A stretch of DNA of 64,000 bases from Streptomyces sp. AV19. GTDB taxonomy: Bacteria; Actinomycetota; Actinomycetes; Streptomycetales; Streptomycetaceae. Below are positions 9,025 through 17,737 of this stretch, one piece after another (positions within the stretch are counted from its first letter, which is position 1; every line of letters starts with the position of its first letter). The stretch covers positions 68,183-132,182 of the forward strand of contig NZ_JAEAMR010000010.1 in assembly GCF_015999245.1 (NCBI RefSeq). The letters are read 5' to 3'. Position numbers and translations under genes: made by a program. Below the pieces are notes generated by a model. It was not told the DNA's origin. It saw only the letters and a program-made list of their open reading frames with translations, and made no database searches.

Positions 9025-9076
9025 GCCGGTCAGTTGTGCCGGTCGGTCGTGCCGGTCGGTCGTGTCGGTCAGTTGT
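9025..9076. repeat. 13-bp tandem repeat, four copies
   Basis: Units GCCGGTCAGTTGT, GCCGGTCGGTCGT (twice, identical) and GTCGGTCAGTTGT lie head to tail. The last copy overlaps the stop codon and final codons of the minus-strand 54-aa gene. It looks like replication-slippage expansion just outside a coding end. Confidence 0.8.
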
Positions 9077-9233
9077 GACCGAAGCGCTTCTGGCGGCTCT
9101 TCTGTGCGAGGTCGGCCGGGGTCACACGGCTCGACTGGGCCTCCATGGCCGATTTCTGCGCCTGCTCCTGGCTGCGCTCCGTCGCGCCGCCCTTCTGCTG
9201 CTGACTCCGGTCCTGCTTCTTGTTCTTGGCCAT
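9069..9233 (-). CDS. Small hydrophilic protein, 54 aa, unknown function
   Basis: The protein is highly charged and glutamine-rich (MAKNKKQDRSQQQKGG at the start, QKSRQKRFGHN at the end), with no membrane segment or cysteine. The ATG at 9233 is preceded by GTGGAGGAAC, a near-perfect ribosome binding site, which rules out the longer upstream frame. Small, very hydrophilic proteins of this type occur widely in Streptomyces, but I know no function. It lies convergent to dnaE; the 274 bases upstream separate it from the NYN-domain gene. Confidence 0.75.
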   Translation of the reverse strand: MAKNKKQDRSQQQKGGATERSQEQAQKSAMEAQSSRVTPADLAQKSRQKRFGHN

Positions 9234-9507
9234 GACTGGTGTTCCTCCACTCAAGGATGCCCCCCGGGTGGTCCCCGTTCCACACCCTCGCATGGTCTGA
9301 AGAAACGTGCATTTCGGTGCATATCCAAGGGTGATGGGGGTGCTTCTCGGTCGCACCCCGTATCCGCCACGCCGATGATCCAGTTCGGACTGATAACCCC
9401 CGCGCGGTCGGGCAGACTCCTGGGAAAGTCATGCGACAACAGGGGCACTGTCGTGCCGGGGGCGACCGCACATCTGGACAAGCTGGACATACGGAAGAAG
9501 GTGCACC

Positions 9508-10764
9508 GTGGACCGCTGCGTCGTCCTGGTGGACGCCGGGTATCTGCTGGGCGCCGCCGCGAGCCTGCTGGCCGGGGAACCAGCCCGGTCACGCATCACC
9601 GTCGACCACGCGACCCTCATCCAGGGTCTGCGCGAGCGCGCCGAGGGCGACACCCAGCGGCCGCTGCTGCGTATCTACTGGTTCGACGGCGCCCCCGACC
9701 GGGTGCCCCAGCCCGAGCACCGCAGGCTCCGTGTCATGCCCCGCGTCACCGTCAGGCTCGGTGCCCTCACCCGCACCGACGGCCGCTGGGCGCAGAAGGG
9801 CGTGGACGCGGCGATGCACGCCGAACTCACCGAACTCGCCCGGAACCGGGCCTGTTCGGACATCGTGCTGGTGACCGGCGACGGCGACCTGCTGCCCGGG
9901 CTGATGTCCGCCAAGGAGCACGGCGTCGCCGTCCACCTCTGGGCCGTCCAGGCCGCGGACGGCGACTACAACCAGTCCGAGGACCTCGTCGCCGAGGCGG
10001 ACGAACGGCGGGTCCTGGACCGCACCTGGATCACCCGGGCCGTCCGGGCCCGGGAGCTCACCGGGCCCTGCGCCCCGCCGCCGGCGCCCGAGCCCGAGAT
10101 CGCCGCGATCCTGTCCGCGCCGCTGCCGGAGACGGGGGGCTCGGAGCGGTCCGGCTCCGCGTCGGCGGAGCCGGGCGAGCCCTCGCGCAACGGGACGCGG
10201 CCGGTGGCGTCCGTCTCCGGCGGCGAACGGTCCGACGGGGCCGGGGGGCGGTCCGTGCCCACGCCCAAGGACCTCGCGGTCCTCGGCAAGGGGCCCGGCG
10301 CCTCCGTTCCCGCGCCGGCGGTCGGGAACCCCAACGCGACGCTGCGCTGGTCGTCCGACAAGGGGCTGGTCGACCGGGCCTCGGGGCCCAACGGGCTCGG
10401 CGAGACGCCGGAGGCCGCGGCGCTGCCGACGCTCGCGCAGCTCACCAGTGCCGAGCAGCGGTGGGCCGACCGGGAGGAGGACATCACCACGGTGGGTGGC
10501 GACCCCTTCGAGGTCGGGCAGGTCTTCGCCCGGCGCTGGACGGAGCGGATCACGGACTCCGGGGAGTTGCAGCACCTGTCCACGGAGTATCCGCGGATCC
10601 CGCACCGGATCGACGGTGAATTGCTGCGGTACGCGGCGCGGTTCGGGTTGCTCGCGCACAAGGACGATCAGATCGACGAGCGGGATCGGTACGCGATTCG
10701 GGCCGGGTTCTGGCGGGAGATCGATGCGCGGACGGCGGCGGAGCATGCGCCGGCGGGGGATTGA
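9508..10764 (+). CDS. NYN-domain (PIN-like) putative ribonuclease
   Basis: Residues 1-180 of this 418-aa protein form a NYN/PIN-like nuclease domain. Acidic residues sit in the expected places: VVLVDAGYLLG near the start, KGVDAAMHAEL, and LVTGDGDLLPGL. NYN domains cleave RNA with a cluster of aspartates and a metal ion. A low-complexity Ser/Gly/Pro linker (about 200-300) joins it to a C-terminal region of about 90 residues rich in Trp, Arg and Asp, which may be a small helical or winged-helix RNA-binding module. The GTG at 9508 follows GGAAGAAGG. It appears monocistronic. RNA cleavage is an inference from the fold. Confidence 0.75.
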   Translation: MDRCVVLVDAGYLLGAAASLLAGEPARSRITVDHATLIQGLRERAEGDTQRPLLRIYWFDGAPDRVPQPEHRRLRVMPRVTVRLGALTRTDGRWAQKGVDAAMHAELTELARNRACSDIVLVTGDGDLLPGLMSAKEHGVAVHLWAVQAADGDYNQSEDLVAEADERRVLDRTWITRAVRARELTGPCAPPPAPEPEIAAILSAPLPETGGSERSGSASAEPGEPSRNGTRPVASVSGGERSDGAGGRSVPTPKDLAVLGKGPGASVPAPAVGNPNATLRWSSDKGLVDRASGPNGLGETPEAAALPTLAQLTSAEQRWADREEDITTVGGDPFEVGQVFARRWTERITDSGELQHLSTEYPRIPHRIDGELLRYAARFGLLAHKDDQIDERDRYAIRAGFWREIDARTAAEHAPAGD

Positions 10765-10781
10765 GGGGGTTTGCCCCCGGC

Positions 10782-11199
10782 CCGCCCTTTCACCGTTTCT
10801 TCCGGGGCTGCGCCCCTCGGCCCGCTTACCGCGCTTCGCGCGGTGGGGGCGGGGGCTTCGCCCCCTGCGCCCCCACCGGGGCTCCGCCCCTGGCCCCCTT
10901 GCGGGGCTCCGCCCCGGACCCCGTGTGCTCGGGCGCGCAATTCAGCCCGTCCGGCGTTTGAGGACAACCGCGCGGAGCGCGGTTTCGGGGGGCAGGGGGC
11001 GGAGCCCCCGGTTCCGGGGCCAAGGCGCGGCTCAGGTCGGGCCAGGGGGCGAAGCCCCGAAGCGGGGCCCAGGGGCGCAGGGGGCGAAACCCGCTCTGCG
11101 CGCGGCGGAGCCGAGCCCGGGACCCGGGGCGGAGCCCCCGCCCACCGCGCGGAGCGCGGTTCGGGGCCGGGCCTGCCCCGGGAAATGGTGAAAGGGCGG
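10782..11199. repeat. Inverted-end intergenic cassette between NYN gene and ABC transporter
   Basis: Starts 18 bp after a stop codon with the end motif CCGCCCTTTCACCGTTTC (10782-10799) and finishes with its inverted copy (11182-11199, one mismatch). Inside are G/C-rich palindromic fillers and one copy of the CAGCCCGTCCGGCGTTTGAG unit (10943-10965). No coding potential beyond shadow frames; the gap 10765-11266 contains nothing else. Confidence 0.8.
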
Positions 11200-11266
11200 G
11201 CCGGGGAGAAGACCCGCCCCACCCCGGCGCAAGTCGCGGGCGCCCCTGCGCGTACCCTCATAGCTC

Positions 11267-12280
11267 GTGGAGATGGGCGCGAGACAGGCGGAGCGGGGCG
11301 GCTCCCGGGGGCGGGCGGACGACGTCGTGTGCGCCGTGCGCGGGCTCGTCAAGACCTACACCCCGACCCGCGGCAGCGCGGAGGTCCGCGCCAGTGACGG
11401 CATCGACCTCGACGTCCGCCGCGCCGAGATCTTCGGGCTGCTCGGGCCCAACGGGGCGGGGAAGACCACGCTCGTGCGGCAGCTCACCGGGCTGCTCCGG
11501 CCCGACGCCGGCAGCGTCGACCTGCTCGGACACGACCTCGTGCGCCACCCCGACCGCGCCGCCCGCCTCGTCGGCTACCTCGGCCAGGAGTCCAGTGCGC
11601 TCGACGAGCTGACCGTGGCCCTCGCCGCCGAGACCACCGGCCGGCTGCGCGGGCTGACGCTGCGCGCGGCCCGCGCCGAACGGGACGCCGTCCTCGACGA
11701 GCTGGGGCTCGCCCCGATCGCCGGCCGGCCGCTGAAGAAACTCTCCGGCGGCCAGCGCCGCCTCGCCTGCTTCGCCACCGCCCTCGTCGGTGAGCGCCCC
11801 GTCCTCGTCCTCGACGAGCCGACCACGGGCATGGACCCCGTCGCCCGCCGCGCCGTGTGGGCCGCCGTGGACCGGCGCCGCGCCGAGCGCGGGACGACGG
11901 TGCTGCTCGTCACCCACAACGTCATCGAGGCCGAGACCGTCCTCGACCGGGTCGCCGTGCTGGAGAGCGGCCGGATCATCGCCTGCGACACCCCCGCGGG
12001 ACTCAAGGAACTCGTCGCCGACGAGGTGCGGGTCGAGCTCGTCTGGCGCGACGCGCCGCCCCTCGACGTCCCCGAGGTCGCCGCCCTGCGCGGCGTGGCG
12101 ACCGAGACCGGCCGCCGCTGGTCGCTGCGGCTCGACCCCGCCGGGGCGCGGGCCGCCGTCGCGGCCGTGACCGGCGGTCCGGCCTTCGCCGCGCTCGACG
12201 ACTTCACCCTCGCCACGCCCAGCCTGGAGGACGTCTACCTGGCGCTGGGCGGTCGGGCGGAGGGCCTGGTAAAGGCGTGA
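11267..12280 (+). CDS. ABC transporter ATP-binding protein (ABC-2 exporter type)
   Basis: The 337-aa ATPase has Walker A (LLGPNGAGKTT), Q-loop (YLGQESSALDE), signature LSGGQRR and Walker B with D-loop (VLVLDEPTTGMD), plus a C-terminal regulatory part typical of DrrA/CcmA-type exporters. It energises export together with the permease encoded 32 bp downstream. Two starts are possible, GTG 11267 or ATG 11273; neither has a clear ribosome binding site. The substrate cannot be deduced: it could be a drug, lipid or polysaccharide. The upstream cassette end sits 68 bp before the start. Confidence 0.9.
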   Translation: MEMGARQAERGGSRGRADDVVCAVRGLVKTYTPTRGSAEVRASDGIDLDVRRAEIFGLLGPNGAGKTTLVRQLTGLLRPDAGSVDLLGHDLVRHPDRAARLVGYLGQESSALDELTVALAAETTGRLRGLTLRAARAERDAVLDELGLAPIAGRPLKKLSGGQRRLACFATALVGERPVLVLDEPTTGMDPVARRAVWAAVDRRRAERGTTVLLVTHNVIEAETVLDRVAVLESGRIIACDTPAGLKELVADEVRVELVWRDAPPLDVPEVAALRGVATETGRRWSLRLDPAGARAAVAAVTGGPAFAALDDFTLATPSLEDVYLALGGRAEGLVKA

Positions 12281-12312
12281 AGGGCCCGTGTAGCGAACAG
12301 GAGTTGTGCCGC

Positions 12313-13149
12313 GTGAGTGCTGTATCCGAGGCGGTGCCCGGGAACGTCCGGGCGCGGGGCGTGGTCCGGGCGCGGCCCCCGCACGACGGGGCCGCCGCCC
12401 CGCTCGCGCCGCGCGCCCGGCTGCTGCCCGCGCTGTCGGCCGTCTACCGCGCGCAGCTCTCCCGCGCCCGGGTGGCGCGGATCCCGCTGCTGTTCGTCGC
12501 CACGTTCCAGTCCATCGGGATCATGGTCCTGATGCGCGGCGTGGTGGACGGGGGCGACGAGGCGCGGGCCGTGGTGGCCGGGTCCAGCGTGCTGGTCGTC
12601 GCGTTCGTCGCGCTGAACCTGCTCGCCCAGTACTTCGGCCAGCTGCGCGCCAGCGGCGGCCTCGACCACTACGCGACGCTGCCCGTGCCGCCCGCGGCCG
12701 TGGTGCTCGGCGCGGCGGCGGCGTACGCCTCGTTCACCGTCCCCGGCACGGTCGTCACGGCCGTCGTCGGCAGCGTGCTGTTCAAGCTGCCGCTCGCCCA
12801 CCTGTGGGTGCTGGCCGCGGTGATCCCGCTGGCCGGCGCCGCCCTGTCCGGGCTCGGCGCCGCGCTCGGGCTGCTCGCGCCGCGGCCCGAACTGGCGACG
12901 CTCTGCGGCCAGCTGGGCATGTCGGCCGCGCTGCTGCTCGGCGTGCTGCCGGCCGCGCACCTGCCCGCGCCGGTGGCGTGGGCGCGTGATCTGCTGCCCT
13001 CGACCTACGGGGTCGAGGCGCTCGCCCGCTCCTTCGACGCGCGGCCCGACTGGCTGCTGACGGCCGCGGACCTGGGCGTGTGCGCCGCCGTCGGCGTGGT
13101 GTCGCTGGCCGTGGCGACCTGGGCCTACCGCCGGGCCGCGGTGCGGTGA
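12313..13149 (+). CDS. ABC-2 type transporter permease
   Basis: The 278-aa membrane protein has about six hydrophobic helices after a basic N-terminus and matches the ABC-2 permease layout (YRAQLSRARVARIPLLF; LDHYATLPVPP; LLPSTYGVEALAR near the last helices). It forms the membrane pore for the ATPase encoded just upstream. The GTG at 12313 has AGGAG 9 nt before it and fixes the start. Confidence 0.88.
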   Translation: MSAVSEAVPGNVRARGVVRARPPHDGAAAPLAPRARLLPALSAVYRAQLSRARVARIPLLFVATFQSIGIMVLMRGVVDGGDEARAVVAGSSVLVVAFVALNLLAQYFGQLRASGGLDHYATLPVPPAAVVLGAAAAYASFTVPGTVVTAVVGSVLFKLPLAHLWVLAAVIPLAGAALSGLGAALGLLAPRPELATLCGQLGMSAALLLGVLPAAHLPAPVAWARDLLPSTYGVEALARSFDARPDWLLTAADLGVCAAVGVVSLAVATWAYRRAAVR

Positions 13150-13205
13150 GGCGGCTGACGCGCCGCGATGGGCGTTCCGCGGGCGCGACCTGGCACGATG
13201 GCTGG

Positions 13206-13808
13206 GTGACCGCACCGCTGACGCCCTCCCCGCACGACCGGCCCGTTCCCGTCTCCCACGAGGACCTCCCGCCCGCCCCCACCCTCTCCCAGGCGCTGCG
13301 GGCCGAGCTGCCGTCGGCCGCGGTCGTCGCGGCGGTCGTGACCGTGACCGGGGTGCTGCTGGGGTTCCTGTGGCTGTGGCTGGCTCCGCGGGTGCCGCTG
13401 ATCTCGGACGGCAGGGCGGTGTTCCTGCGGAGCTCGGAGGGGGAGCAGGCGATCGGTGCCGACGGCACGTTCGCGCTGCTCGGTCTGGGCTTCGGGGCGG
13501 TCGCCGCCGCGGTCGTCTTCCTGCTGCGGCGCGCGGGCGGAGTCGGCGTGGTCACCGGGCTCGCGGTGGGCGGGCTGCTCGGGTCGCTGGTCGCCTGGCG
13601 GCTGGGGATCTGGCTGGGGCCCACGTCGGACGTGGTCTCCCACGCGCGCGCGGTCGGCAAGGGCGTCGTCTTCGACGCGCCGCTGCGGCTGGGGGCGAAG
13701 GGGATGCTGCTGGCGTTCCCGATGGCGGCGATGGCGGTGCATCTGGTGTTGACGGCGTTGTTCGGGCCCCGGGACGAGGTCGTCCCGGGGCCCGAGTCGG
13801 CGGTGTGA
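13206..13808 (+). CDS. DUF2567-type membrane protein
   Basis: The 200-aa protein has a polar N-terminal segment of about 40 residues and four predicted transmembrane helices, with a short extracytoplasmic loop containing SDGRAVFLRSSEGEQAIGADG between helices one and two. This pattern matches the actinobacterial DUF2567 family, whose function is not known to me. The start is the GTG at 13206, 56 bp after the permease; no strong ribosome binding site is visible. It faces the bL37 gene, with stop codons only 10 bp apart. Confidence 0.75.
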   Translation: MTAPLTPSPHDRPVPVSHEDLPPAPTLSQALRAELPSAAVVAAVVTVTGVLLGFLWLWLAPRVPLISDGRAVFLRSSEGEQAIGADGTFALLGLGFGAVAAAVVFLLRRAGGVGVVTGLAVGGLLGSLVAWRLGIWLGPTSDVVSHARAVGKGVVFDAPLRLGAKGMLLAFPMAAMAVHLVLTALFGPRDEVVPGPESAV

Positions 13809-13818
13809 CGCGTCGTCG

Positions 13819-13893
13819 TTATGCGGGCCTGCGGCCGTGGTTGGCGCGGTTCTTGCGGAGTCGCCATTTGCGCTTGCGGGTCCGTTTCGACAT
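13819..13893 (-). CDS. 50S ribosomal protein bL37 candidate, 24 aa
   Basis: This tiny, very basic protein begins MSKRTRKRKWRLRKNRANHG and ends RRPA. It resembles the 24-residue ribosomal protein bL37 described from mycobacterial ribosomes, with the shared pattern KR.RK...R..K.ANHG.RP. It would bind 23S rRNA. Twelve of 24 residues are Arg or Lys. There is no ribosome binding site, but a well-spaced promoter ends 7 nt before the ATG, so translation is probably from a leaderless mRNA. Genes this short are often missed. The upstream cassette end is 57 bp away. Confidence 0.8.
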   Translation of the reverse strand: MSKRTRKRKWRLRKNRANHGRRPA

Positions 13894-13899
13894 GTAGGT

Positions 13900-13928
13900 G
13901 TCGTAGCGCGGGTGGGGGTGGGTGTCGA
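13900..13928 (-). promoter_or_regulatory. Promoter for leaderless bL37 mRNA
   Basis: On the minus strand TCGACA lies at -35 to -30 and TACGAC at -12 to -7 relative to the A of the ATG, separated by 17 nt. This is the expected geometry for a vegetative promoter whose transcript starts at the start codon. The -10 element deviates at its last base. Confidence 0.5.
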
Positions 13929-13949
13929 GGGGGTGTGCTTCTCCCCGCC

Positions 13950-14630
13950 CCGCCCTTTCACCGTTTCTTCCGGGCTCCGCCCGGGGCCGGCACCGCGCTC
14001 CGCGCGGTGAGCGGGGGGCTCCGCCCCCTGCACCCCCTTTCGGGTCTCCGCCCCGGGGCGCGGAGGCGGGGGCTTCGCCCCCTGCGCCCCCAGGCCCCTC
14101 TCGGGGCTGCGGCCCGGGCCCACAACGCGGCTGCGCCGCGTTGACCGGGGGCTGCGCCCCCCCCGCCCCCGCTTCGGGGCTTCGCCCCGGGCCCCGCAAC
14201 GCGGCTGCGCCGCATTGTCCTCAAACGCCGGACGGGCTGGATTCGGGGCTCCGCCCCGGACCCCGTGTCGCGGCTTCGCCGCTCGTCCTCAAGCTCCCCG
14301 GAGGGGGCCCCAGACGGCTGAAGTGCGCGCCAGGGCTGTATGTCCAGCGCGGGTGTGAGATCCAGCGTGGCGCGCACACTCAGCCCGTCTGGGGGGTGAC
14401 CCCTCCGGGGAGCTTGAGGACAACCGCGCGGAGCGCGGTTTCGGGGGCGCAGGGGGCGAAGCCCCCGTTCCGCCCGGGACCCGGGGCGGAGACCCGAAAG
14501 GGGGCGCAGGGGGCGAAGCCCCGGTCAACGCGGCGAAGCCGCGTTGCAGGTCCGGGGCAGAGCCCCGCTCACCGCGCGGAGCGCGGTGCCGGCCCCGGGC
14601 GGAGCCCCGGAGGAAACGGTGAAAGGGCGG
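13950..14630. repeat. Long inverted-end intergenic cassette between bL37 and ybaK
   Basis: Bounded by CCGCCCTTTCACCGTTTC (13950-13967) and its perfect inverted copy (14613-14630); the outer flanks CTCCCCGCC and GGCGGGGAG extend the match to about 27 bp. Inside are one reverse 23-bp unit (14217-14239) and an unusual long variant pair (14285-14320 and 14381-14421) in which a CTCCCCGGAGGGG insert interrupts the unit; these two arms can pair with each other. The rest is palindromic G/C filler. The right end stops 13 bp short of the ybaK stop codon. No gene is present from 13894 to 14642. Confidence 0.8.
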
Positions 14631-14642
14631 GGCGGGGAGAGC

Positions 14643-15161
14643 TCACCCCTTCCCGATCACCGCCACCACCGCCCCCGTCAGCCTCGCCAGATCCCCCGGT
14701 GCCAGTTCCACCTCCAGGCCCCGGCGGCCCGCCGAGACGTGGATCGTCGGGTGGGTCAGGGCCGACGCGTCCAGCGCCGTGGGCAGGCGTTTGCGCTGGC
14801 CCAGGGGGGAGATGCCGCCGCGTACATAGCCCGTCGTCCGTTCCGCCGCGGACGGGTCCGCCATGACCGCCCGCTTGCCGCCCACCGCCGCCGCCAGCGC
14901 CTTGAGGTCCAGCGAGCCGGCGACCGGGACGACGGCCACCGTCAGGGCGCCGTCCACCTCGGCGACCAGGGTCTTGAAGACCCGGGACGGGGCGACGCCG
15001 AGGGCCTCGGCCGCTTCCCCGCCGTAGGAGGAAGCTGCCGGGTCGTGTTCGTAGGCGTGGACGGAGAAGGGCACGTCCGCCTTCTCCAGGGCCACGATCG
15101 CCGGGGTGCTTCCCGAGCCGGACTTTCCGGGCTTTCCGAGCTTTTCGGGCTTCTTTCCCAA
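14643..15161 (-). CDS. YbaK/EbsC-type aminoacyl-tRNA deacylase
   Basis: The 172-aa protein has a single YbaK/ProX-like editing domain. Visible features are TPAIVALEKADVPF, the conserved lysine region FKTLVAEVDG, AVVPVAGSLDLKALA, and the GYVRGGISPLGQRKRLP loop typical of YbaK. This family hydrolyses mischarged Cys-tRNA(Pro) or related aminoacyl-tRNAs in the cytoplasm. A Lys/Gly-rich N-terminal tail of about 18 residues precedes the domain. It follows the LON-domain gene by 16 bp on the same strand and is likely co-transcribed with it. Confidence 0.9.
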   Translation of the reverse strand: MGKKPEKLGKPGKSGSGSTPAIVALEKADVPFSVHAYEHDPAASSYGGEAAEALGVAPSRVFKTLVAEVDGALTVAVVPVAGSLDLKALAAAVGGKRAVMADPSAAERTTGYVRGGISPLGQRKRLPTALDASALTHPTIHVSAGRRGLEVELAPGDLARLTGAVVAVIGKG

Positions 15162-15177
15162 GGGGGTCCGTCTCCGA

Positions 15178-15915
15178 TCAGTTGGGGCTCGTCGGGCGTC
15201 GCGTGAGGTCCACCGCCGGCACCGAGGGGAGCTTGGCGATCAACGCCGTCTCGGCGCGCAGCAGTTCGAGTTCGGTCGCGAGCCGGGTGGCCGTGTCGGG
15301 CGCCTCCAGCAGCCGCTGGCGCGCCGGGACGTCGAGCACGGCGGCGGCCGCGACCAGGTAGGAGAGGACGGACGGTTCCTGCGGGAGGTCCGCCCGGCCG
15401 GCCAGGGACCGTTCGGTCGCCCCGGCCAGCCGCTTCTGGTACGTGCGGAAGGCCCGCAGGACGCCGGAGGCCAGCGCGCCCGCGCCCTCGCCGGGCCGCT
15501 CCGGCAGGTCCTCCACCTCGCCGGTCAGATAGGGGCCGGAGGCCTCGACGGACAGCAGCCGGAAGCGGGTGGTGCCGGTCGCCAGCACCTCGTACGTGCC
15601 GTTCTCGCGCTCGCGGATGGTCGCGGCGTCCGCCACGCAGCCCACCGTGTGGAACGCCGCGATCGGGTCGGACCCGAAGCCGGTGGCGGGACCGGGCTCC
15701 GGCCGCGTCTCCTCGGGCAGGCCCGGCGCGCTGTGCGCCACCTCCAGCCCGTCGCGGATGGCCACGATGCCGAAGCGGCGCGGCTCGTCCTCGGGCAGCT
15801 CGTCGAGTTGGCGCATCATCGCGCGGTACCGCTGCTCGAAGACGTTCAGGGGGAGAACGAGGCCCGGGAACAGCACCGAGTTCAGCGGAAAGATCGGAAG
15901 GCGCGCGGAGGTCAC
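15178..15915 (-). CDS. LON peptidase substrate-binding domain protein
   Basis: This 245-aa stand-alone LON N-terminal (PUA-like) domain protein starts with RLPIFPLNSVLFPGLVLPLN, the family hallmark, and has FGIVAIRDG and YEVLATGTTRFRLL further on. No ATPase or protease domain follows, so it is not Lon itself. Such proteins are conserved in Streptomyces; their role, possibly binding unfolded protein or acting in quality control, is not established. It is first in a two-gene unit with the deacylase. Confidence 0.88.
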   Translation of the reverse strand: MTSARLPIFPLNSVLFPGLVLPLNVFEQRYRAMMRQLDELPEDEPRRFGIVAIRDGLEVAHSAPGLPEETRPEPGPATGFGSDPIAAFHTVGCVADAATIRERENGTYEVLATGTTRFRLLSVEASGPYLTGEVEDLPERPGEGAGALASGVLRAFRTYQKRLAGATERSLAGRADLPQEPSVLSYLVAAAAVLDVPARQRLLEAPDTATRLATELELLRAETALIAKLPSVPAVDLTRRPTSPN

Positions 15916-15949
15916 AGCCGGTAAGCCTAACCGTGCGCGCTCTTCGCCC

Positions 15950-17551
15950 TCACTGGCGCCGCAGCAGCCGGGACGCCCCCGCGGCGACGGTCGTGGCCAG
16001 CACCCAGCCGACCAGGACGAGGCCGCTGGCCAGCCACTGCCCGGTCCCGGTGGTCCGCCAGGCCGGGCCCTGGCCGAGGTCGATCACCGGGAGCAGCAGG
16101 TCGAGGGTGTAGAGGGCGGGGTTCCAGCTGGGCCCCTCCTCCGGCTTGACCCGGGGCATCTGGTGTCCGGAGAAGTACGCCGTCCCCAGCGCCCACAGCA
16201 CGGCCATCCACAGCGCGGCCCGCCCGGGGCGGTAGCCGTAGGCGACGGTCCAGTCCTGGAGGTAGCCCCAGGCCTTGCCGGCCGGCGGCAGCGTCTCGCG
16301 GCGGCGGCGCTGCTTGGCCAGCAGCACCGCGCGGGCGTCGGTGTCCTCGCCGCTGTCGCGCAGGGCCGCGGCCAGGCACTCGTACGGCTCGGGGGCGTAC
16401 TCGGGGGTGGCCGCGGCCACCCACTCCAGGCGTCTGGAGAGCGGGAAACGGCCGTGCGGTATCAGCGTCTCGTAGGAGAAACCCGCCATCGTCAGGGAGC
16501 CGGGGCCGGGCCAGCTCTCCCACCGGTCGACCAGGTTGACGACCTTGGCGCCGGAGAGGACCACCCGCCCGCTCTCCGGCCGTTCCCCGAGGAAGCGCAG
16601 CTCGGGCGTCTGGACGCGGCGCAGCGAGAGCTCCTGGTCGCCGGTCATCACCAGCCGGGCGCTGCTGAAGTCCACCGCGTCGCCGAACCGGCCGTCGTCC
16701 AGCCGCATCCCGCCCTCGCAGGTGAAGCGGCGCATCCGGGTGCCGTGCTCGGGGGTGGCGGGGGAGATGCCGTACGGGGGCGTGCCGCCGGCCGGGGCGG
16801 GGCCGGTGTCGGCCGCGGGCGTCAGGTAGACGGTGCGCTCCACGGTGAGCTGCGGGGCGTTGAGCGCGCGCCGCCCGAAGGGGTTGCTCAGGGTGGAGCC
16901 GCGCAGGCTGAGCGAGACGCCTATCTTCGCGCCGCGCATGCTCAGCTCCCCGTAGGCGCGGGCCAGCTCGGCCTGGAGGTCCTGGCCGACCGAGAGCCCG
17001 TCGGCGGCGATGGCCACGCCGCGCCGGTCGCGGCGCACCACGGCCTGGTTGAGCAGCAGGTCGGTGCCGATCTGCGCGTCGGTCAGCCGGATGCCGCGCC
17101 GTACCACGCAGCGCGGCAGGTGCAGGTCGCCCTCGGTGTGCAGGCGGGCGGCCTCCAGCCGGGGGATGGCGCAGCCGACCAGGCGCAGCGTGGTGAAGCG
17201 GGTCTCCGGTAACAGCAGCTGCTGCTCGAAGCGGCAGTTCCGCATCTCGACGTAGGGGACGACGGTGCCGCCGGACAGGTCCAGCAGGCCGGTGATCTGC
17301 ACGCCGTTGAGCTTGAGCGCGGCCACCCGGCCGGGCAGCGGCGCCGGGCCGTCGAGCAGCAGCAGGGCGATGACCCGGGCGCGCACGCTGCGCTCCGGGC
17401 CCCAGGTGTGCGGGCCGTTGGGGTCGTTCCGCTCGGGCTGGGGGGTGCGCAGGTCGTGGGTGGTGCCGGTGCGGAAGGACCGCCACATGCCCTGCTCGGC
17501 GACGGTGAGGCCGAGCCCGGGGGGCGGGCCGCCGTCGTCCCTCTCGGTCAC
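15950..17551 (-). CDS. Membrane protein with a long repetitive beta-helix-like domain
   Basis: The 533-aa protein has a cytoplasmic N-terminal part dominated by short hydrophobic repeats spaced like pentapeptide or other beta-helix proteins (LKLNGVQITGLLDLSGG, then similar turns to about residue 330). At least two transmembrane helices lie near the C-terminus (around 445-465 and 500-525). Homologues I recall in Streptomyces are annotated only as membrane or oxidoreductase-like proteins; I see no nucleotide-binding motif to support an enzyme. The GTG at 17551 follows GGGAGGGAACC. It is divergent from hisD with a 186-bp shared upstream region. Confidence 0.75.
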   Translation of the reverse strand: MTERDDGGPPPGLGLTVAEQGMWRSFRTGTTHDLRTPQPERNDPNGPHTWGPERSVRARVIALLLLDGPAPLPGRVAALKLNGVQITGLLDLSGGTVVPYVEMRNCRFEQQLLLPETRFTTLRLVGCAIPRLEAARLHTEGDLHLPRCVVRRGIRLTDAQIGTDLLLNQAVVRRDRRGVAIAADGLSVGQDLQAELARAYGELSMRGAKIGVSLSLRGSTLSNPFGRRALNAPQLTVERTVYLTPAADTGPAPAGGTPPYGISPATPEHGTRMRRFTCEGGMRLDDGRFGDAVDFSSARLVMTGDQELSLRRVQTPELRFLGERPESGRVVLSGAKVVNLVDRWESWPGPGSLTMAGFSYETLIPHGRFPLSRRLEWVAAATPEYAPEPYECLAAALRDSGEDTDARAVLLAKQRRRRETLPPAGKAWGYLQDWTVAYGYRPGRAALWMAVLWALGTAYFSGHQMPRVKPEEGPSWNPALYTLDLLLPVIDLGQGPAWRTTGTGQWLASGLVLVGWVLATTVAAGASRLLRRQ

Positions 17552-17737
17552 GGTTCCCTCCCTGGCGGGCGCAGGCGTCCGTACCTCGGTGCGTACTGGC
17601 CCGATTCCCCGTGGGTCACCGCTTGAACACCGACCGTGCGCGCGAGTTTGTCGGGGCTCGGTCAAGCTGCCCGGGCGGCGTATCAGTCGGTGGTACGGAG
17701 AGCCGTGTGACGGGACGGGTCTGAGACAATTGGTCGC

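Noticed and set aside
10765..11266. Repeat-rich gaps considered as CRISPR arrays or transposons
   Set aside because: Repeats are inverted and irregularly spaced, there are no uniform spacers, no cas genes, and no transposase frame in any cassette.
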